A stretch of 64,000 nucleotides of DNA from JAGQIB01 sp041393395 (GCA_041393395.1 JAWKKG010000003.1:434001-498000); one strand, 5' to 3'; positions 25,669-35,516 are shown, numbered from the stretch's first letter. Made by a program: numbers and translations. The notes: a model not told the origin generated them from the sequence alone.

Positions 25669-27462
25669 CGTTCGAGTCTCGAGTGTGGCGTCCTCGCGAA
25701 CGAGGTATACGTGCTCGTATCCGGCCGCGGTCTCCCCGTCGCGCAGACTGAGCACGTCGAACTCCTCCCTCGCCTCGAGGAGCTTCTTGGCCGTGGCGTA
25801 GAAGGTCCGGAGAACTGCGCCGTAGGCGACGCCGCGATCGTTCTTCGCGCCGAGCCGGAAGTTTCGGCCCTGCCACATCTCCGGCTCGCCGCCTCCTCGG
25901 GCCGGCAAGAGTGCGTACTCTCCGACCGCGTACCCCCAGGGAACCACGATCGCCGAGGTCGCGGGCCGTCCGGGAGGGGACGTTCTCGCACGGTCGTCTC
26001 GGAACGAACTCACGAGCTCGATCTGCCGGGACCTTTCGACGTGATGATCCCCGTCCGAAGTCCACACCCAGAAGTAGCGAGCCCCTCGCTCCCAGGCCAG
26101 ATCGAATGCCTGGTCCGCCGCCGCGCCCTCCATCTGCCCGTAGATGCTGATCCCCCACGGCACCCCGTGCCATCGCGCCGCTCCGCGCAGGAACGCGTAG
26201 TGGAGCAGGATGCAGGAACGCGGGTCGCGCGGGAACGAGACGCCGGTGACCCGCTCGACCCGGTCCGCGAACTCCTCGGGACGGAAGCGACCCTGATAGC
26301 ACACGCCACCGGGATTGGCCGCGCAGACGTACCACACCCCGTCGATCGCGGCTTCCCAGACCGGATAGTCGCTCTGGAGGAGGTCGCAGGTGCCCAGGGA
26401 ACAACCGCCCTTCTCGAGCATTCGCTTTGCGAAACGCCCTCCGTAGCCGCTATCGCCGAGAAAGCGCTCTCGAGTCACGTCCTGGATCTCGTCGGCGACG
26501 CGCGAGGGAGAAACCGCATCCTGAAACGAGCGATCGGCGAACATCCGGATGATCGGTTCATCCATGTACATCACGGGGCCGAAGTAGTTGCCGCGCCAGA
26601 GAAGTTCCGGTCGGGTCGGCAACGATTCCCAGTGGACGACGTACACGGGTCGCGTGATGAGCAGATCGAGATGCTCCGTGGGCACCCGGAACAGGTTCAT
26701 TCCGGCCTCGATCATCTCGTCGTAGTCGCGCTGGTCGAGCGGAACCCAGCGGTAGTCGCGCCCACCCCGAGGCAACGGGTCCCCGGTGCGTCCGGTGCCG
26801 TCGTCCTTGAAGTCCCGACTCGTCCCCACCAGCAATCGTTCGTCGAGCCGCAGGACCAGGGTCTCGGCCGGGGCGGACGCGGCGACGGTCGTCGTGTCCG
26901 TCAGCCGGAAGACGTGACCGGACCATCGAAGTCGCGCGGGTTGCCCCTCGGCGCCTTCGCCGCGGGGGATCCATTCCAGAGATTCACGGAGCAGCGGAAG
27001 GGCCGGTCTGCGCCCCGAGCTCTCCACGTACTCGATCGGATCGCCGCTGCGGTCGGTGAACACGTAGCGAGCCACGAGCGTGTCGTCGAACTCGCGAAAA
27101 AGCGGGATCGAGTCCGGAACGAGGACGGCGGCCGTGAAGAACGGCTCGGCCCCGCGCATCGGAGCCCACTGCATCCAGGTCGCTCGCGTCGACTCGTCCC
27201 GACGAGAGGAGATCACCACGGACGTCAGGCCCGGGAAGAGAGCTCCGGGTGACTCCGGCACGTAGACGAACGCGCGGTCCCTCGCTGGATCCTCCTCGCG
27301 GAGGCTCCGCGCCGGGGAAGGATGCGTCTCGCCCTTGGTCGGAGTGATGGCACCGGCTGCCACGGCGTCACTCACGACGGCGCCCTGCCTGTCCGGCGTA
27401 TCGTCGGAACATCCGGCGAGCACGAAAGAGAGGAGCCCGAGGAGCACGTGGCGACCATTCAA
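25657..27462 (-). CDS. Large lipoprotein of unknown fold in the polysaccharide locus
   Basis: A 601-residue protein starting at TTG 27462, coupled to the upstream glycosyltransferase (TTGA overlap). Residues 1-18 form a clean lipoprotein signal with the lipobox LAGC (Cys18). The mature part has a beta-rich N-terminal region (about 20-200). A larger domain rich in aromatic residues follows (WVPLDQRDYDEMIEAGMN, YFWVWTSDGDHHVE), with several cysteines (GGCSLGTCD, VCAANPGGVC). Alternating GxNLF and WxxW patterns recall a TIM-barrel glycoside hydrolase, but I cannot identify catalytic acids with certainty. Possible glycan-trimming or surface enzyme. Confidence 0.6.
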   Translation of the reverse strand: MNGRHVLLGLLSFVLAGCSDDTPDRQGAVVSDAVAAGAITPTKGETHPSPARSLREEDPARDRAFVYVPESPGALFPGLTSVVISSRRDESTRATWMQWAPMRGAEPFFTAAVLVPDSIPLFREFDDTLVARYVFTDRSGDPIEYVESSGRRPALPLLRESLEWIPRGEGAEGQPARLRWSGHVFRLTDTTTVAASAPAETLVLRLDERLLVGTSRDFKDDGTGRTGDPLPRGGRDYRWVPLDQRDYDEMIEAGMNLFRVPTEHLDLLITRPVYVVHWESLPTRPELLWRGNYFGPVMYMDEPIIRMFADRSFQDAVSPSRVADEIQDVTRERFLGDSGYGGRFAKRMLEKGGCSLGTCDLLQSDYPVWEAAIDGVWYVCAANPGGVCYQGRFRPEEFADRVERVTGVSFPRDPRSCILLHYAFLRGAARWHGVPWGISIYGQMEGAAADQAFDLAWERGARYFWVWTSDGDHHVERSRQIELVSSFRDDRARTSPPGRPATSAIVVPWGYAVGEYALLPARGGGEPEMWQGRNFRLGAKNDRGVAYGAVLRTFYATAKKLLEAREEFDVLSLRDGETAAGYEHVYLVREDATLETRTLSP

Positions 27463-28682
27463 TGGACGGCCTCCAGGATCCGGGCCACACCTTCCGCCAG
27501 CACGCGACGATCGAACCTCTCCGCGACGAACGTCCTGCCTCGCGGCGCCGCGTTCGCCCGCTCCTGGGGATGATCCCGCCACCAGCGAATCGCGGTCGCG
27601 AGCTCGGCGGCATTCTCGGGACCGACGACCCGCCCCGCCCCCGATTCCTCGACGAGCGAAGCGCCTTCCCCCGCGATCGCGGCAACGACGGGAATCCCGA
27701 CGGCCCAGTAGCTGAAGAGCTTCACCGGCAAGGTCCCCCGCGTGATCGGAAGGTTCCGCCTCGTGTCGACTCCGACGTCGATCTCGCGAAGGAACTCCGC
27801 CAGGGTTTCCTCCGGCACCGCGTCGTGGAAGACGATCCGGGTGAGTCCGTGCCGCTTCGCCTGCGCGATGAGATCACTCTTGGCCGGCCCGTCGCCGACG
27901 AGCGCGAACCAGAGGTCGATCTCGTCCCGCAGCAGCACCGCTGCCTCGAGAAGGGACTCCAGTCCGTGGGCCAGTCCGTGGAGGCCCGTGTACGCCACGA
28001 GGAAGGCGGACTCCGGAACCCCGAGTCGACGGCGCCACTCTCCCGTGCGCGGACCGGGGCGGAAGATCTCGAGATTGACTCCGTTGGGGACGAAGGACAC
28101 CTTCCCCTGCGCGTCGCGATTCCGATCGAGCTCGTCCGCGATCCCCCGGGTGACCGCGACGATGTGACGTGCGTCCCGATAGCAGCCCTGCTCGAGCCCC
28201 CGGGCCCACTTCCGGGCTCGTTCACTGCGGAGCGCCCCCATCTGGATCGCGGACTCCGGCCAGAGATCGCGCACCTCGAACACCATCGGGACTGCGACGA
28301 GCCGCAGCACGTGTCGAACGAGTCCCACGAAGAGCGGAGGCGACGTGACATAGGCGACGTCGAAACGGCGGCGGCCGAGGACGAGGATCGCCACCGACGC
28401 GGCGAGCGCAAAGGAGATGTAGAACGCCATCCGACGGGCAAACGTCTTCGCCGTGCTGGCAAGAACCGGGACGCGGATCACGTCGACACCGGACTCGCGT
28501 GAGCGAGTCCAGAGACGCCATCGATAGGAGCGCGGGATCTTTCCCGTCGGGTGGTTCGGGAACTCCGTGACTACGGTGACTTCGTGCCCGACGCCGGCGA
28601 TGCCGCGGGCCATTTCCCAGGCGCGACTCTGGGTCGCTCCGATCTCCGGGGGGAAGTACTGGGATACGTAGAGAACTCGCAA
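27459..28682 (-). CDS. Glycosyltransferase family 4 (WbuB-like)
   Basis: A 407-residue GT-B fold enzyme. The N-terminal MRVLYVSQYFPPEIGATQSR and VTVVTEFPNHPTG are typical of the WbuB/WcaI-like GT4 enzymes that add amino or deoxy sugars to lipid-linked glycans. The donor-site region includes VGDGP and, further on, the KLFSYWAVGIPVV helix. A hydrophobic stretch at residues about 85-105 suggests membrane association. Start is TTG 28682. A GATAAT hexamer on the minus strand (complement of 28730-28735) may be its -10 box. Confidence 0.85.
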   Translation of the reverse strand: MRVLYVSQYFPPEIGATQSRAWEMARGIAGVGHEVTVVTEFPNHPTGKIPRSYRWRLWTRSRESGVDVIRVPVLASTAKTFARRMAFYISFALAASVAILVLGRRRFDVAYVTSPPLFVGLVRHVLRLVAVPMVFEVRDLWPESAIQMGALRSERARKWARGLEQGCYRDARHIVAVTRGIADELDRNRDAQGKVSFVPNGVNLEIFRPGPRTGEWRRRLGVPESAFLVAYTGLHGLAHGLESLLEAAVLLRDEIDLWFALVGDGPAKSDLIAQAKRHGLTRIVFHDAVPEETLAEFLREIDVGVDTRRNLPITRGTLPVKLFSYWAVGIPVVAAIAGEGASLVEESGAGRVVGPENAAELATAIRWWRDHPQERANAAPRGRTFVAERFDRRVLAEGVARILEAVH

Positions 28683-28783
28683 GTCGTTGACGTCCGTGGA
28701 ACGGGCAATCGGTCTCGGTCCGGACCGCGATTATCGGCGACTCGGGTGAGAGCGCGCCTTAAGATTCTTTACGGAGGCGCGCC

Positions 28784-29869
28784 TTGAGGATCTGTCTGCT
28801 TGCCCACGCGGGCTCGATTCACACGCGACGATGGGCTCGGTGGTTCGCGAGAGCGGGTCACGAGGTTCATGTCGTGAGCCTGACCGTCGCGGAGGGCGAG
28901 GAGCTCTACCGGGTTCACGTCCTCGGGAATCGGAACACCGTTCACCAGGCGAGAACGAACTGGTCGTACCTGCGACTTCTCCCGGCCCTGCGGCGGCGCA
29001 TTCGCGAGATCCGTCCGGACATCGTCAATGCGCACTTCCTCACGAGCAACGGGTTGTTCGGCGCCCTCGTTCGCCCTCGCGGCGTCCCGTTCGTGATCTC
29101 GGTCCACGGCTCGGACGTCCTGACGATTCCACGTCGCTCTCCGTGGATGCGTCCGCCCCTGAGGTGGGCACTCGGCGCGGCCGATCTCGTCACGGCCGTC
29201 TCCTCGCAGACGGCGGAAGCCGTGCGAGATCTCGCGGGCGCCCGGATCCCCTTGGAGTCACTGCAGTACGGGGTCGATCGGTCGATCTTCACGCCCGGGT
29301 TGCCCGCCGACGAGCGCCCTCCCATTGTGCTGAGCACGCGAAGACTGGAGGAGTTCGCCCGCATCGATCTGCTGCTGGAGGCAGCGGCCTTGCTGGAACG
29401 AAGTGGCTCGCCGCTCGAGGTGGTCGTCGCCGGTGAGGGAGGACTCACCTCGTCGCTCGAGGAAAAGGCCCGGGGGCTCCGCCGCGTCCGGTTCATCGGG
29501 AACCTGTCGGAGACGGACGTGGCGAAGCACCTCCGCGAGTCGGCGCTCTACGTGTCCCTTTCCCGGAGCGATGGCGCCTCGCTCTCCTTGCTGGAAGCCA
29601 TGGCGAGCGGCGCCTATCCGATCGTGTCGGACATCCCTGCGAACCGGGAGTGGATCGCGAGCGGAAGGAACGGTGCTGTCGTGGACGATCTCTCCGCGGC
29701 AGGGATCGCGGAAGTCCTCGAAAGAGGCTGGTGCGACACCGAGGCCCGGGAGTGCGCCGCCCGCGAGAACGTTCGGATGGTCGCCGAGCGCGCCGACCGG
29801 GAAGTCAACATGGCGCGGATCGAGGATCTGTTTCTCCGACTCGTGCGAGACAGCGCACGGGGGGCTTGA
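28784..29869 (+). CDS. Glycosyltransferase family 4
   Basis: A 361-residue GT-B enzyme starting at TTG 28784, with GGAGG six bases upstream. N-terminal HAGSIHTRRWARWFARAGHEVHVV and the acceptor-side SVHGSDV motif are typical of GT4. The donor-binding part has VVVAGEG and the EX7E-like SLLEAMASGAYPIVSD. It lies divergently from the WbuB-like gene and converges with the GT2 gene, with only 10 bases between stops. Sugar specificity unknown. Confidence 0.87.
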   Translation: MRICLLAHAGSIHTRRWARWFARAGHEVHVVSLTVAEGEELYRVHVLGNRNTVHQARTNWSYLRLLPALRRRIREIRPDIVNAHFLTSNGLFGALVRPRGVPFVISVHGSDVLTIPRRSPWMRPPLRWALGAADLVTAVSSQTAEAVRDLAGARIPLESLQYGVDRSIFTPGLPADERPPIVLSTRRLEEFARIDLLLEAAALLERSGSPLEVVVAGEGGLTSSLEEKARGLRRVRFIGNLSETDVAKHLRESALYVSLSRSDGASLSLLEAMASGAYPIVSDIPANREWIASGRNGAVVDDLSAAGIAEVLERGWCDTEARECAARENVRMVAERADREVNMARIEDLFLRLVRDSARGA

Positions 29870-29879
29870 GCTCGGCGTT

Positions 29880-30857
29880 TCAGATCGCGCCGCGGAGTGC
29901 GCGGGGATCCGCCCGGGGAGCGTCGTGATTCGGCGGCCACGGGGTGCGCACGGCGAGCCAGGCGAGGCGGAGATAGATCGCGGCACGACGACGACTGGAG
30001 GCGCGTCGGGATCGAGTGCCTACGATCGCGAAGACTGCGTACAGGCACGCGCGGAAACTCTGGCGCAAGACCCAGCGCCACCGGACCGCGCTCGGTGATT
30101 CCCCCCGCAGATCCACGAAGTACAGGAAGTCCGCCAGCATGCGCGCGGCGAATGGGATCCGCTCATCCTTGCGAGTGGATGCGCCTTGCCGGTGCACGAA
30201 ACGAGCGGCGGGCACGACCGCAGTCCGAAGGCCGACGCGTTGCGCGCGATCGCACCACTCGATGTCCTCGTTGTACAGGAAGAACTCCTCGTTCATCGGG
30301 CCGATCCGGGCCAGGTTGTCGCGGAGGATCGCCATCGCGGCGCCCGAGATCGCGCCGGTGGGAATGAGGCCGTCCCCGTCTCCTTCCCGAAGCCGGAGCC
30401 AGCTGGAGTCCGTTCGCTTCGGGAGAAATACACCCTCCCGGAGGATGTCCGAGAGTTCCGGAAGCGGCCGAGCGCAGCAGACATCCAGGTTGCCGGACGC
30501 GTCGGTCACGGCTCCACCCAGGATGCCGCAATCGGGATTCCCGAGCACCGCGGCTCGCAACCGTCCCAGCGCGGAAGGTTCGGGCACCGCATCGGGGTTG
30601 AGGACGATCACCACAGGACCGTCCGAAGCCTCGATCCCACGATTGACGCCGTAGGCGAAACCGCGATTCGTGGAGAGCGGAACGACGCGAACGGCCGGCA
30701 GGACACGTCGGATCTCCTCGACGCTCCCGTCGGTCGAAGCGTTGTCCACCACGACGACCTCGAGATTCTCCGCGGTCGCTAGGCGAAGGACGATGGCGAG
30801 ATCTCGAACAAGGTCCCCGCCGCCGTTGTAGTTCACGATGATGACGGCACCGTTCAT
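29880..30857 (-). CDS. Glycosyltransferase family 2 (rhamnosyltransferase-like)
   Basis: A 325-residue GT-A enzyme. VIIVNYNGG and VVVDNASTDGS are at the N-terminus, LNPDAVPE is the DxD-region equivalent, and GGAVTDASGNLD and EDIEWCDRAQRVG are the signature of WbbL-type rhamnosyl- and galactofuranosyltransferases. Given rfbB nearby, a rhamnose donor is plausible. ATG 30857 overlaps the stop of the upstream polymerase gene. Arg-rich C-terminus after about residue 270. Confidence 0.87.
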   Translation of the reverse strand: MNGAVIIVNYNGGGDLVRDLAIVLRLATAENLEVVVVDNASTDGSVEEIRRVLPAVRVVPLSTNRGFAYGVNRGIEASDGPVVIVLNPDAVPEPSALGRLRAAVLGNPDCGILGGAVTDASGNLDVCCARPLPELSDILREGVFLPKRTDSSWLRLREGDGDGLIPTGAISGAAMAILRDNLARIGPMNEEFFLYNEDIEWCDRAQRVGLRTAVVPAARFVHRQGASTRKDERIPFAARMLADFLYFVDLRGESPSAVRWRWVLRQSFRACLYAVFAIVGTRSRRASSRRRAAIYLRLAWLAVRTPWPPNHDAPRADPRALRGAI

Positions 30858-32206
30858 GTCGCCCTCGATGCGACCGCCATGCGCTCGGAGAGGCCGATGA
30901 GGATCCAGAGAACGTACCCGGCCACGAATCCGGCGGAGGGGTAGAGCATCGCCTGCACGAAGTACCCCAGGCCGCCGACGAGGATTGCCGTCCGCGGCCA
31001 TTCGCGCGCGTGCCGGGTGGCGTCCCGGAAGAAGAAGACGAGGATCATGCCCGCAAGAATGAGCCCGGGGATTCCCAACGCGAGTCCGTGGTGAAGCCAC
31101 CAGTTCTCCGCTCCGACGCCGATCGACTCGGAGCGTGCGATTCGATAGTCCCGGAATACGTCCGCGCCGATGCTTCCCCAACCGAGACCGGTGAGGGGGT
31201 GGTCCGCGAGAACCAGGACGGTCCGGTGGTACGTGACGAGGCGGGAGAGTGTCGACGTGGACTCTCCCGTGACCATCTGGGATGCCTTGTAGATCATGGC
31301 GTCCGGGAGGAGGACCCAGGCGGCGATCGCGAGGATGGGAAGCGCGAGAAGGGCCTTGCGACCGAAGCGAATCAGGACCGCGGCGCCCAGGGCCGCCGCC
31401 ATTCCGAGAACTCCGCTGATCGAGTAGGTCGCTGCGTTGCAGGCCGCGGACGCAATGGTGATTGCCAGGAGGACGATCCGGCGCGCCCCCGTCGCCCTCA
31501 TCGCGAGGCCCAGTGAGACCGCGAAGCTCACGGTGAGCGCGTGCGAGAAGCGCAGGGAGTGATCGAAGGTCGAGAACACCCGGACGTAGGATCGTCCCGT
31601 CTCGTCGTGGGCGAGCGGAACGTCGGCCCAGTCACCGAAGTTCGAAGCGCCGACCGAGATCGTCGTCTGGTAGAACCCGAACGCGATCGCGGGGAGCATG
31701 CCGATCAGAAACGCACCGAGCGTCCGGACCGCTTCGCGCGGATCCCGCACGAAGTGGCGAACGAGGTAGAGGACCATCAGCTGGCCGACGAGACGCTGGA
31801 TCGTGGCGACCTGCTGCACCAGCGAGGCCGCCGTGTACAGCCCCGGGATGCTCAGGAGCAGGATTCCCAGGCCGACGCGACCCTGTCGACTCTGCCGCCA
31901 CAGGGAGACCACCTCGGAGCGCGAGAGTACCGAGAGGAACAGCGCGTAGAGGATCAGATCGCTCAGGAACACCGTGGTCGTGCCGAACAGGTCGTATCCG
32001 AGAGGCTGGCGAAGGGGTATCGAGATCAGGAATGCATACCAGAGCCCGCGGGCGGCTCCATAGCGCCATGCGAGGCCGGCCGCGACGACGGTCAGCGGGA
32101 TCAGGATCCCGGTTGCGGCCGGAGCGTAGGCCACACCCAGTGCGATCACCGCCGCGGACAGTCCGACCCCCAGCCAGGTGAGAAGGCTCGCGCGGGTACC
32201 GGTCAC
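30854..32206 (-). CDS. O-antigen polymerase/ligase-like membrane protein
   Basis: A 450-residue protein with about 11-12 hydrophobic helices and one large periplasmic loop (residues about 285-360). The loop contains TYHRTVLVLADHPLTGLGWG, the recognisable Wzy_C/O-antigen ligase region in which an HPLxGxGxG motif recurs. It polymerises or ligates lipid-linked glycans at the periplasmic face. GTG start at 32206, 31 bases after the Wzz-like gene. The two together suggest a Wzx/Wzy-type pathway; no Wzx flippase is in the window. Confidence 0.82.
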   Translation of the reverse strand: MTGTRASLLTWLGVGLSAAVIALGVAYAPAATGILIPLTVVAAGLAWRYGAARGLWYAFLISIPLRQPLGYDLFGTTTVFLSDLILYALFLSVLSRSEVVSLWRQSRQGRVGLGILLLSIPGLYTAASLVQQVATIQRLVGQLMVLYLVRHFVRDPREAVRTLGAFLIGMLPAIAFGFYQTTISVGASNFGDWADVPLAHDETGRSYVRVFSTFDHSLRFSHALTVSFAVSLGLAMRATGARRIVLLAITIASAACNAATYSISGVLGMAAALGAAVLIRFGRKALLALPILAIAAWVLLPDAMIYKASQMVTGESTSTLSRLVTYHRTVLVLADHPLTGLGWGSIGADVFRDYRIARSESIGVGAENWWLHHGLALGIPGLILAGMILVFFFRDATRHAREWPRTAILVGGLGYFVQAMLYPSAGFVAGYVLWILIGLSERMAVASRAT

Positions 32207-32237
32207 GGGTCACCCCGCATCCCGACGGAGGATCGAG

Positions 32238-33479
32238 TCAAGATCCGACGGACCGATGGCCCCAATCGCGTAGCCATCGCAGCAAGCGCGGGAGCCACGC
32301 CAATCGCTGCTCGAGCTCTTCCGGCAAGGCTCCCGGAGCCGCGAGCCTCGGGAGGAGTGACTCGCCACCCACGGCGATCGCTGCTGCCGTGAGGGCGGCC
32401 AGTGCCGTGGTCATCATCACGATCAGGGATCGTCGGGGCTTGGACTTCTTGATGGGAGGAACCGCGACGTCGAGGAACTGAATCGTCTCCTGCGTGCTCG
32501 CCTCCTGGATCCGCGCCTCTTCGTACTGGGCCGCGAGGAACTCGTAGACCTTCTCCTGGACGAGGACTTCCCGCTTGAGGTCGGCGAACTCCATCGCGAG
32601 CTTCGGAAGAACCGAGAGTCGGAGAAGACTACCGCGACCGGGCCGAGTGGCGGTCGAATCGCTCGTGAGTACTCCTCCGTTGAGATCCCGCGCGACGCGA
32701 TCGATCTCCCGGATCTGATCGGAGATCTGCCGCAACTCGACGTTGTCCTGCCTCGAGTACTTCTCGAGGACTCCGCGTCGGATCTCGAGTTCCATCTTCT
32801 CCGACTCGAGCTTGGCCAGCGCTTCGACCGTCGCCTGCGCCTGGTCCGTCAGCTGGACCGCGCCGTTCTCTTCCTGGAAGCGCCGCAGGCGCTCCGACGC
32901 CTCGTCGCGACGCTGCCGATTCGCCTCGATCGCGCCCTCCACGAACTGCACCGACCGCCGAGCGTCCTCCACGCTCGTGCGCCGATTGAACTCGTCGAGG
33001 AGCTGCATGTAGGCGTTGGCCATGTCGGCGGCGCGCTCGGCGCTTCGATCCTCGACGGTGATCCGGAGCAACCCCTCGGGCGTCGAGTCCGCGGTGATCT
33101 TCTTCACGAGGGCGCGAATCGCGTGCTCCCGACTCGGCAGGTCGTAGACGGCGACCAGGTCGAATCGGTCGACGATCTGGCCGGCGAGGTTCCGGCTCTG
33201 GAGTACCCCGAGCATCACGTCCGCGGCCTGGCTGCGCCCGAAGAGTCGTCGAGCCGCCCTCCCCGATCCGACGCTCAGGTCGCTGCCGAGCTGCGACACC
33301 ATCTGCAGGAGTCCGCCGCCCGTCGCTCCCTCCCGAGGCGGGAGGATCGTGGCGCTGGCGATGTAGGTCGGCGGGAGGAGCAAGCTCACCGCGACCGCGA
33401 TGACGGCCGCCGCGATCGTGGCGCGGATCACGAATCCGCGCCATCGGAACAGTGCGACCGGGAACGAGACGGAACTCAT
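32238..33479 (-). CDS. Wzz-type chain-length / polysaccharide co-polymerase
   Basis: A 413-residue inner-membrane protein with a helix near the N-terminus (residues about 16-36) and another near the C-terminus (about 350-372, preceded by a Pro-Pro-Ile-Lys-Lys stretch). Between them is a long periplasmic coiled coil. This is the Wzz/PCP plan (PPTYIASATILPP at the start of the periplasmic part). No kinase domain is present, so it is a PCP-1-like rather than a BY-kinase type. First gene of the wzz-wzy-GT2 operon. Confidence 0.87.
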   Translation of the reverse strand: MSSVSFPVALFRWRGFVIRATIAAAVIAVAVSLLLPPTYIASATILPPREGATGGGLLQMVSQLGSDLSVGSGRAARRLFGRSQAADVMLGVLQSRNLAGQIVDRFDLVAVYDLPSREHAIRALVKKITADSTPEGLLRITVEDRSAERAADMANAYMQLLDEFNRRTSVEDARRSVQFVEGAIEANRQRRDEASERLRRFQEENGAVQLTDQAQATVEALAKLESEKMELEIRRGVLEKYSRQDNVELRQISDQIREIDRVARDLNGGVLTSDSTATRPGRGSLLRLSVLPKLAMEFADLKREVLVQEKVYEFLAAQYEEARIQEASTQETIQFLDVAVPPIKKSKPRRSLIVMMTTALAALTAAAIAVGGESLLPRLAAPGALPEELEQRLAWLPRLLRWLRDWGHRSVGS

Positions 33480-33540
33480 GGCGCCACCGGAGAAAGACCA
33501 GAGGGGACGGCATCACCAGATCGTGGGATGCCGAATCGCC

Positions 33541-33568
33541 ATTCTTCGCCCGCGCGAACGACTGTCAA
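33541..33568 (-). promoter_or_regulatory. Promoter of the wzz-wzy-GT2 operon
   Basis: On the minus strand, a perfect TTGACA (complement of 33563-33568), 16-base spacer and AAGAAT (complement of 33541-33546), about 60 bases upstream of the Wzz start. Confidence 0.55.
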
Positions 33569-33587
33569 GCCCGTTTCCGAACCCGGC

Positions 33588-35516
33588 CTAGGCCGAACCC
33601 ACCGGGTTCGCCGCCGTCGCCCCCGCCGTCCGCCCGCCGCTCGACGCCTTCCCGCCCGCCGCGTCCTCGCAGCTCGTCACGATCCCGCGCTCCAGCCAGT
33701 CGTAGCGGCTCTCGAGCACGCCCCGCGACACGCCGCGCGCCGACTTGTCGTCGTTCGAGCGGGTGGCCCGGAAGGCGGCCGCGATGCGGCGCCGGGCGAG
33801 GCGACAGAAGTGGTCGGCGAGCTCCACCGGGCTGCGGTCGCGACCGTCGTGCCCCACCAGGGACGCCGCGCGCGACACGCACGCGGACATCGCGAACAGG
33901 TCCACGCCGATGTCCACGTACCGCGCGAGGAGCGCCTGCCGGAACTCGAGCTTCGGCCCCACGGTGACCATGGAGTGGAACATCGTCCGCGCGAGCCGGC
34001 GCGACGTGCGCTGCACGTAGCGCAGATGGCCGGAGAGCTCGCCCGGAACGTCGCTCGGGAGCGGACCATCCAGCGGCAGCCACCGGGAGATGTACCAGCC
34101 CGGGTAGAAGGTCGCGGCCTGGAGGAACGACTGCATCTTCTGCGCCGAGGTGCTCTTCGCGTCGATCAGCGCGCCGGCCTTCCCGAGGTGCGGGTCGAGC
34201 GCCTCACGCGCGATGAACAGGTGCATGATGTCGGTCGTGCCCTCGACGATCGTGTTGATGCGGACGTCGCGGTACATGCGCTCCATCGGGTACGGGATCT
34301 CGCCGCGTCCCTCGAGCGACTCCTCGCGCTCGTAGCCGCGGCCGCCGCGGATCTGGAACGCCGCGTCCGTGATCTCCACCGACGCCACCGAGGTGAACAG
34401 CTTCGCCATCGCCGCCTCGAGCCGGATGTCCACGCCCTGCTTCATGGCGAGTCCGGACGCGAGGTCGGACACGGACTCCATGGCGAACGTCTGGGCCGCC
34501 ATCCAGGCGAGTCGCTCGCCCACGGCCTCGTGCTTGCCGATCGGCCGTCCCCACTGCGCGCGCTCGTTCGCCCAGCGCCGCGCGATCGAGAGCGCCTGCT
34601 TCGCGCCGCCCGTCGCCGCCGCCGGCAACGTCAACCGCCCGGTGTTCAGCGTGACGAGCGCGATCTTGAGACCGCGTCCCTCGCCGCCGAGCAGATTCTC
34701 CACCGGCACCTTCACGTTCGTGAACTTCAGCACGCCGTTCGCGATCGCGCGGATGCCGAGGAACCGGCAGCGATGCGTCTTCTCGATGCCTTCCGAGTTC
34801 ATCTCCACGAGGAACGCGCTGATCTTCTTGCGCTCGCGCCCGTTCTTCATCTCGGACGGCGTGCGCGCCATCACGATGAGCAGGTCGGCGGCGAGGCCGT
34901 TCGTGCACCAGAGCTTCTCGCCGTTCAGGATCCAGTGCGTGCCGTCCGGCGAGAGCTCCGCCGTGGTCGCCATGTTCGCGGGGTCGCTGCCCACGCCGGG
35001 CTCCGTCAACGCGAAGCCGGAGATCGCTCCCTTCGCGAGACGCGGCAGGTACTTCTTCTTCTGCTCCTCGGTACCGAACATCTTCAGCGGCTGCGGCACG
35101 CCGATCGACTGGTGCGCGGAGAGCCACACCGCGGTCGACGCGCAGTGACTCGCCACGAGCGCGACCGCACGGTTGTAGTTGATCTGCGAGAGGCCGAGGC
35201 CGCCGTACTCCTCGGGGATCTTCATCCCGAACGCGCCGAGCTCGATGAGCCCGTCGATCACGTGCTGCGGGAGCGTCTCCTCGGCGTCGATCTTCGCGGC
35301 GTCGACGTTCTCCCGCAGGAACTTCTCGAGCTTCGCGCAGTAGGCGTCGCCGATCGCTCGATCCTCGGCATCCTGTTCGGGATACGGGAACACGAGGTCC
35401 GGGCGGAACCGCCCGAAGAACAGCTCGGCGCCGAAGCTCGGGGCCGTCCACTCGGATTCGCGCGCGTCTTCGGCGAGGGCGCGGGCTTCGTCCGCGCTGG
35501 CGTGCTTCTCGGTCAT
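33588..35516 (-). CDS. Acyl-CoA dehydrogenase, VLCAD/ACAD9-like
   Basis: A 642-residue FAD enzyme, about 200 residues longer than the short-chain type, with the C-terminal extra helical domain of very-long-chain enzymes. Signatures: FALTEPGVGSDPANM, the WCTNG region, FQIRGGRGYERE, and the catalytic glutamate in IVEGTTDIMH. It catalyses the first step of fatty acid beta-oxidation. It stands alone, with no other beta-oxidation genes around, which is unusual but not rare. Gly/Ala-rich tail of about 20 residues. Confidence 0.93.
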   Translation of the reverse strand: MTEKHASADEARALAEDARESEWTAPSFGAELFFGRFRPDLVFPYPEQDAEDRAIGDAYCAKLEKFLRENVDAAKIDAEETLPQHVIDGLIELGAFGMKIPEEYGGLGLSQINYNRAVALVASHCASTAVWLSAHQSIGVPQPLKMFGTEEQKKKYLPRLAKGAISGFALTEPGVGSDPANMATTAELSPDGTHWILNGEKLWCTNGLAADLLIVMARTPSEMKNGRERKKISAFLVEMNSEGIEKTHRCRFLGIRAIANGVLKFTNVKVPVENLLGGEGRGLKIALVTLNTGRLTLPAAATGGAKQALSIARRWANERAQWGRPIGKHEAVGERLAWMAAQTFAMESVSDLASGLAMKQGVDIRLEAAMAKLFTSVASVEITDAAFQIRGGRGYEREESLEGRGEIPYPMERMYRDVRINTIVEGTTDIMHLFIAREALDPHLGKAGALIDAKSTSAQKMQSFLQAATFYPGWYISRWLPLDGPLPSDVPGELSGHLRYVQRTSRRLARTMFHSMVTVGPKLEFRQALLARYVDIGVDLFAMSACVSRAASLVGHDGRDRSPVELADHFCRLARRRIAAAFRATRSNDDKSARGVSRGVLESRYDWLERGIVTSCEDAAGGKASSGGRTAGATAANPVGSA

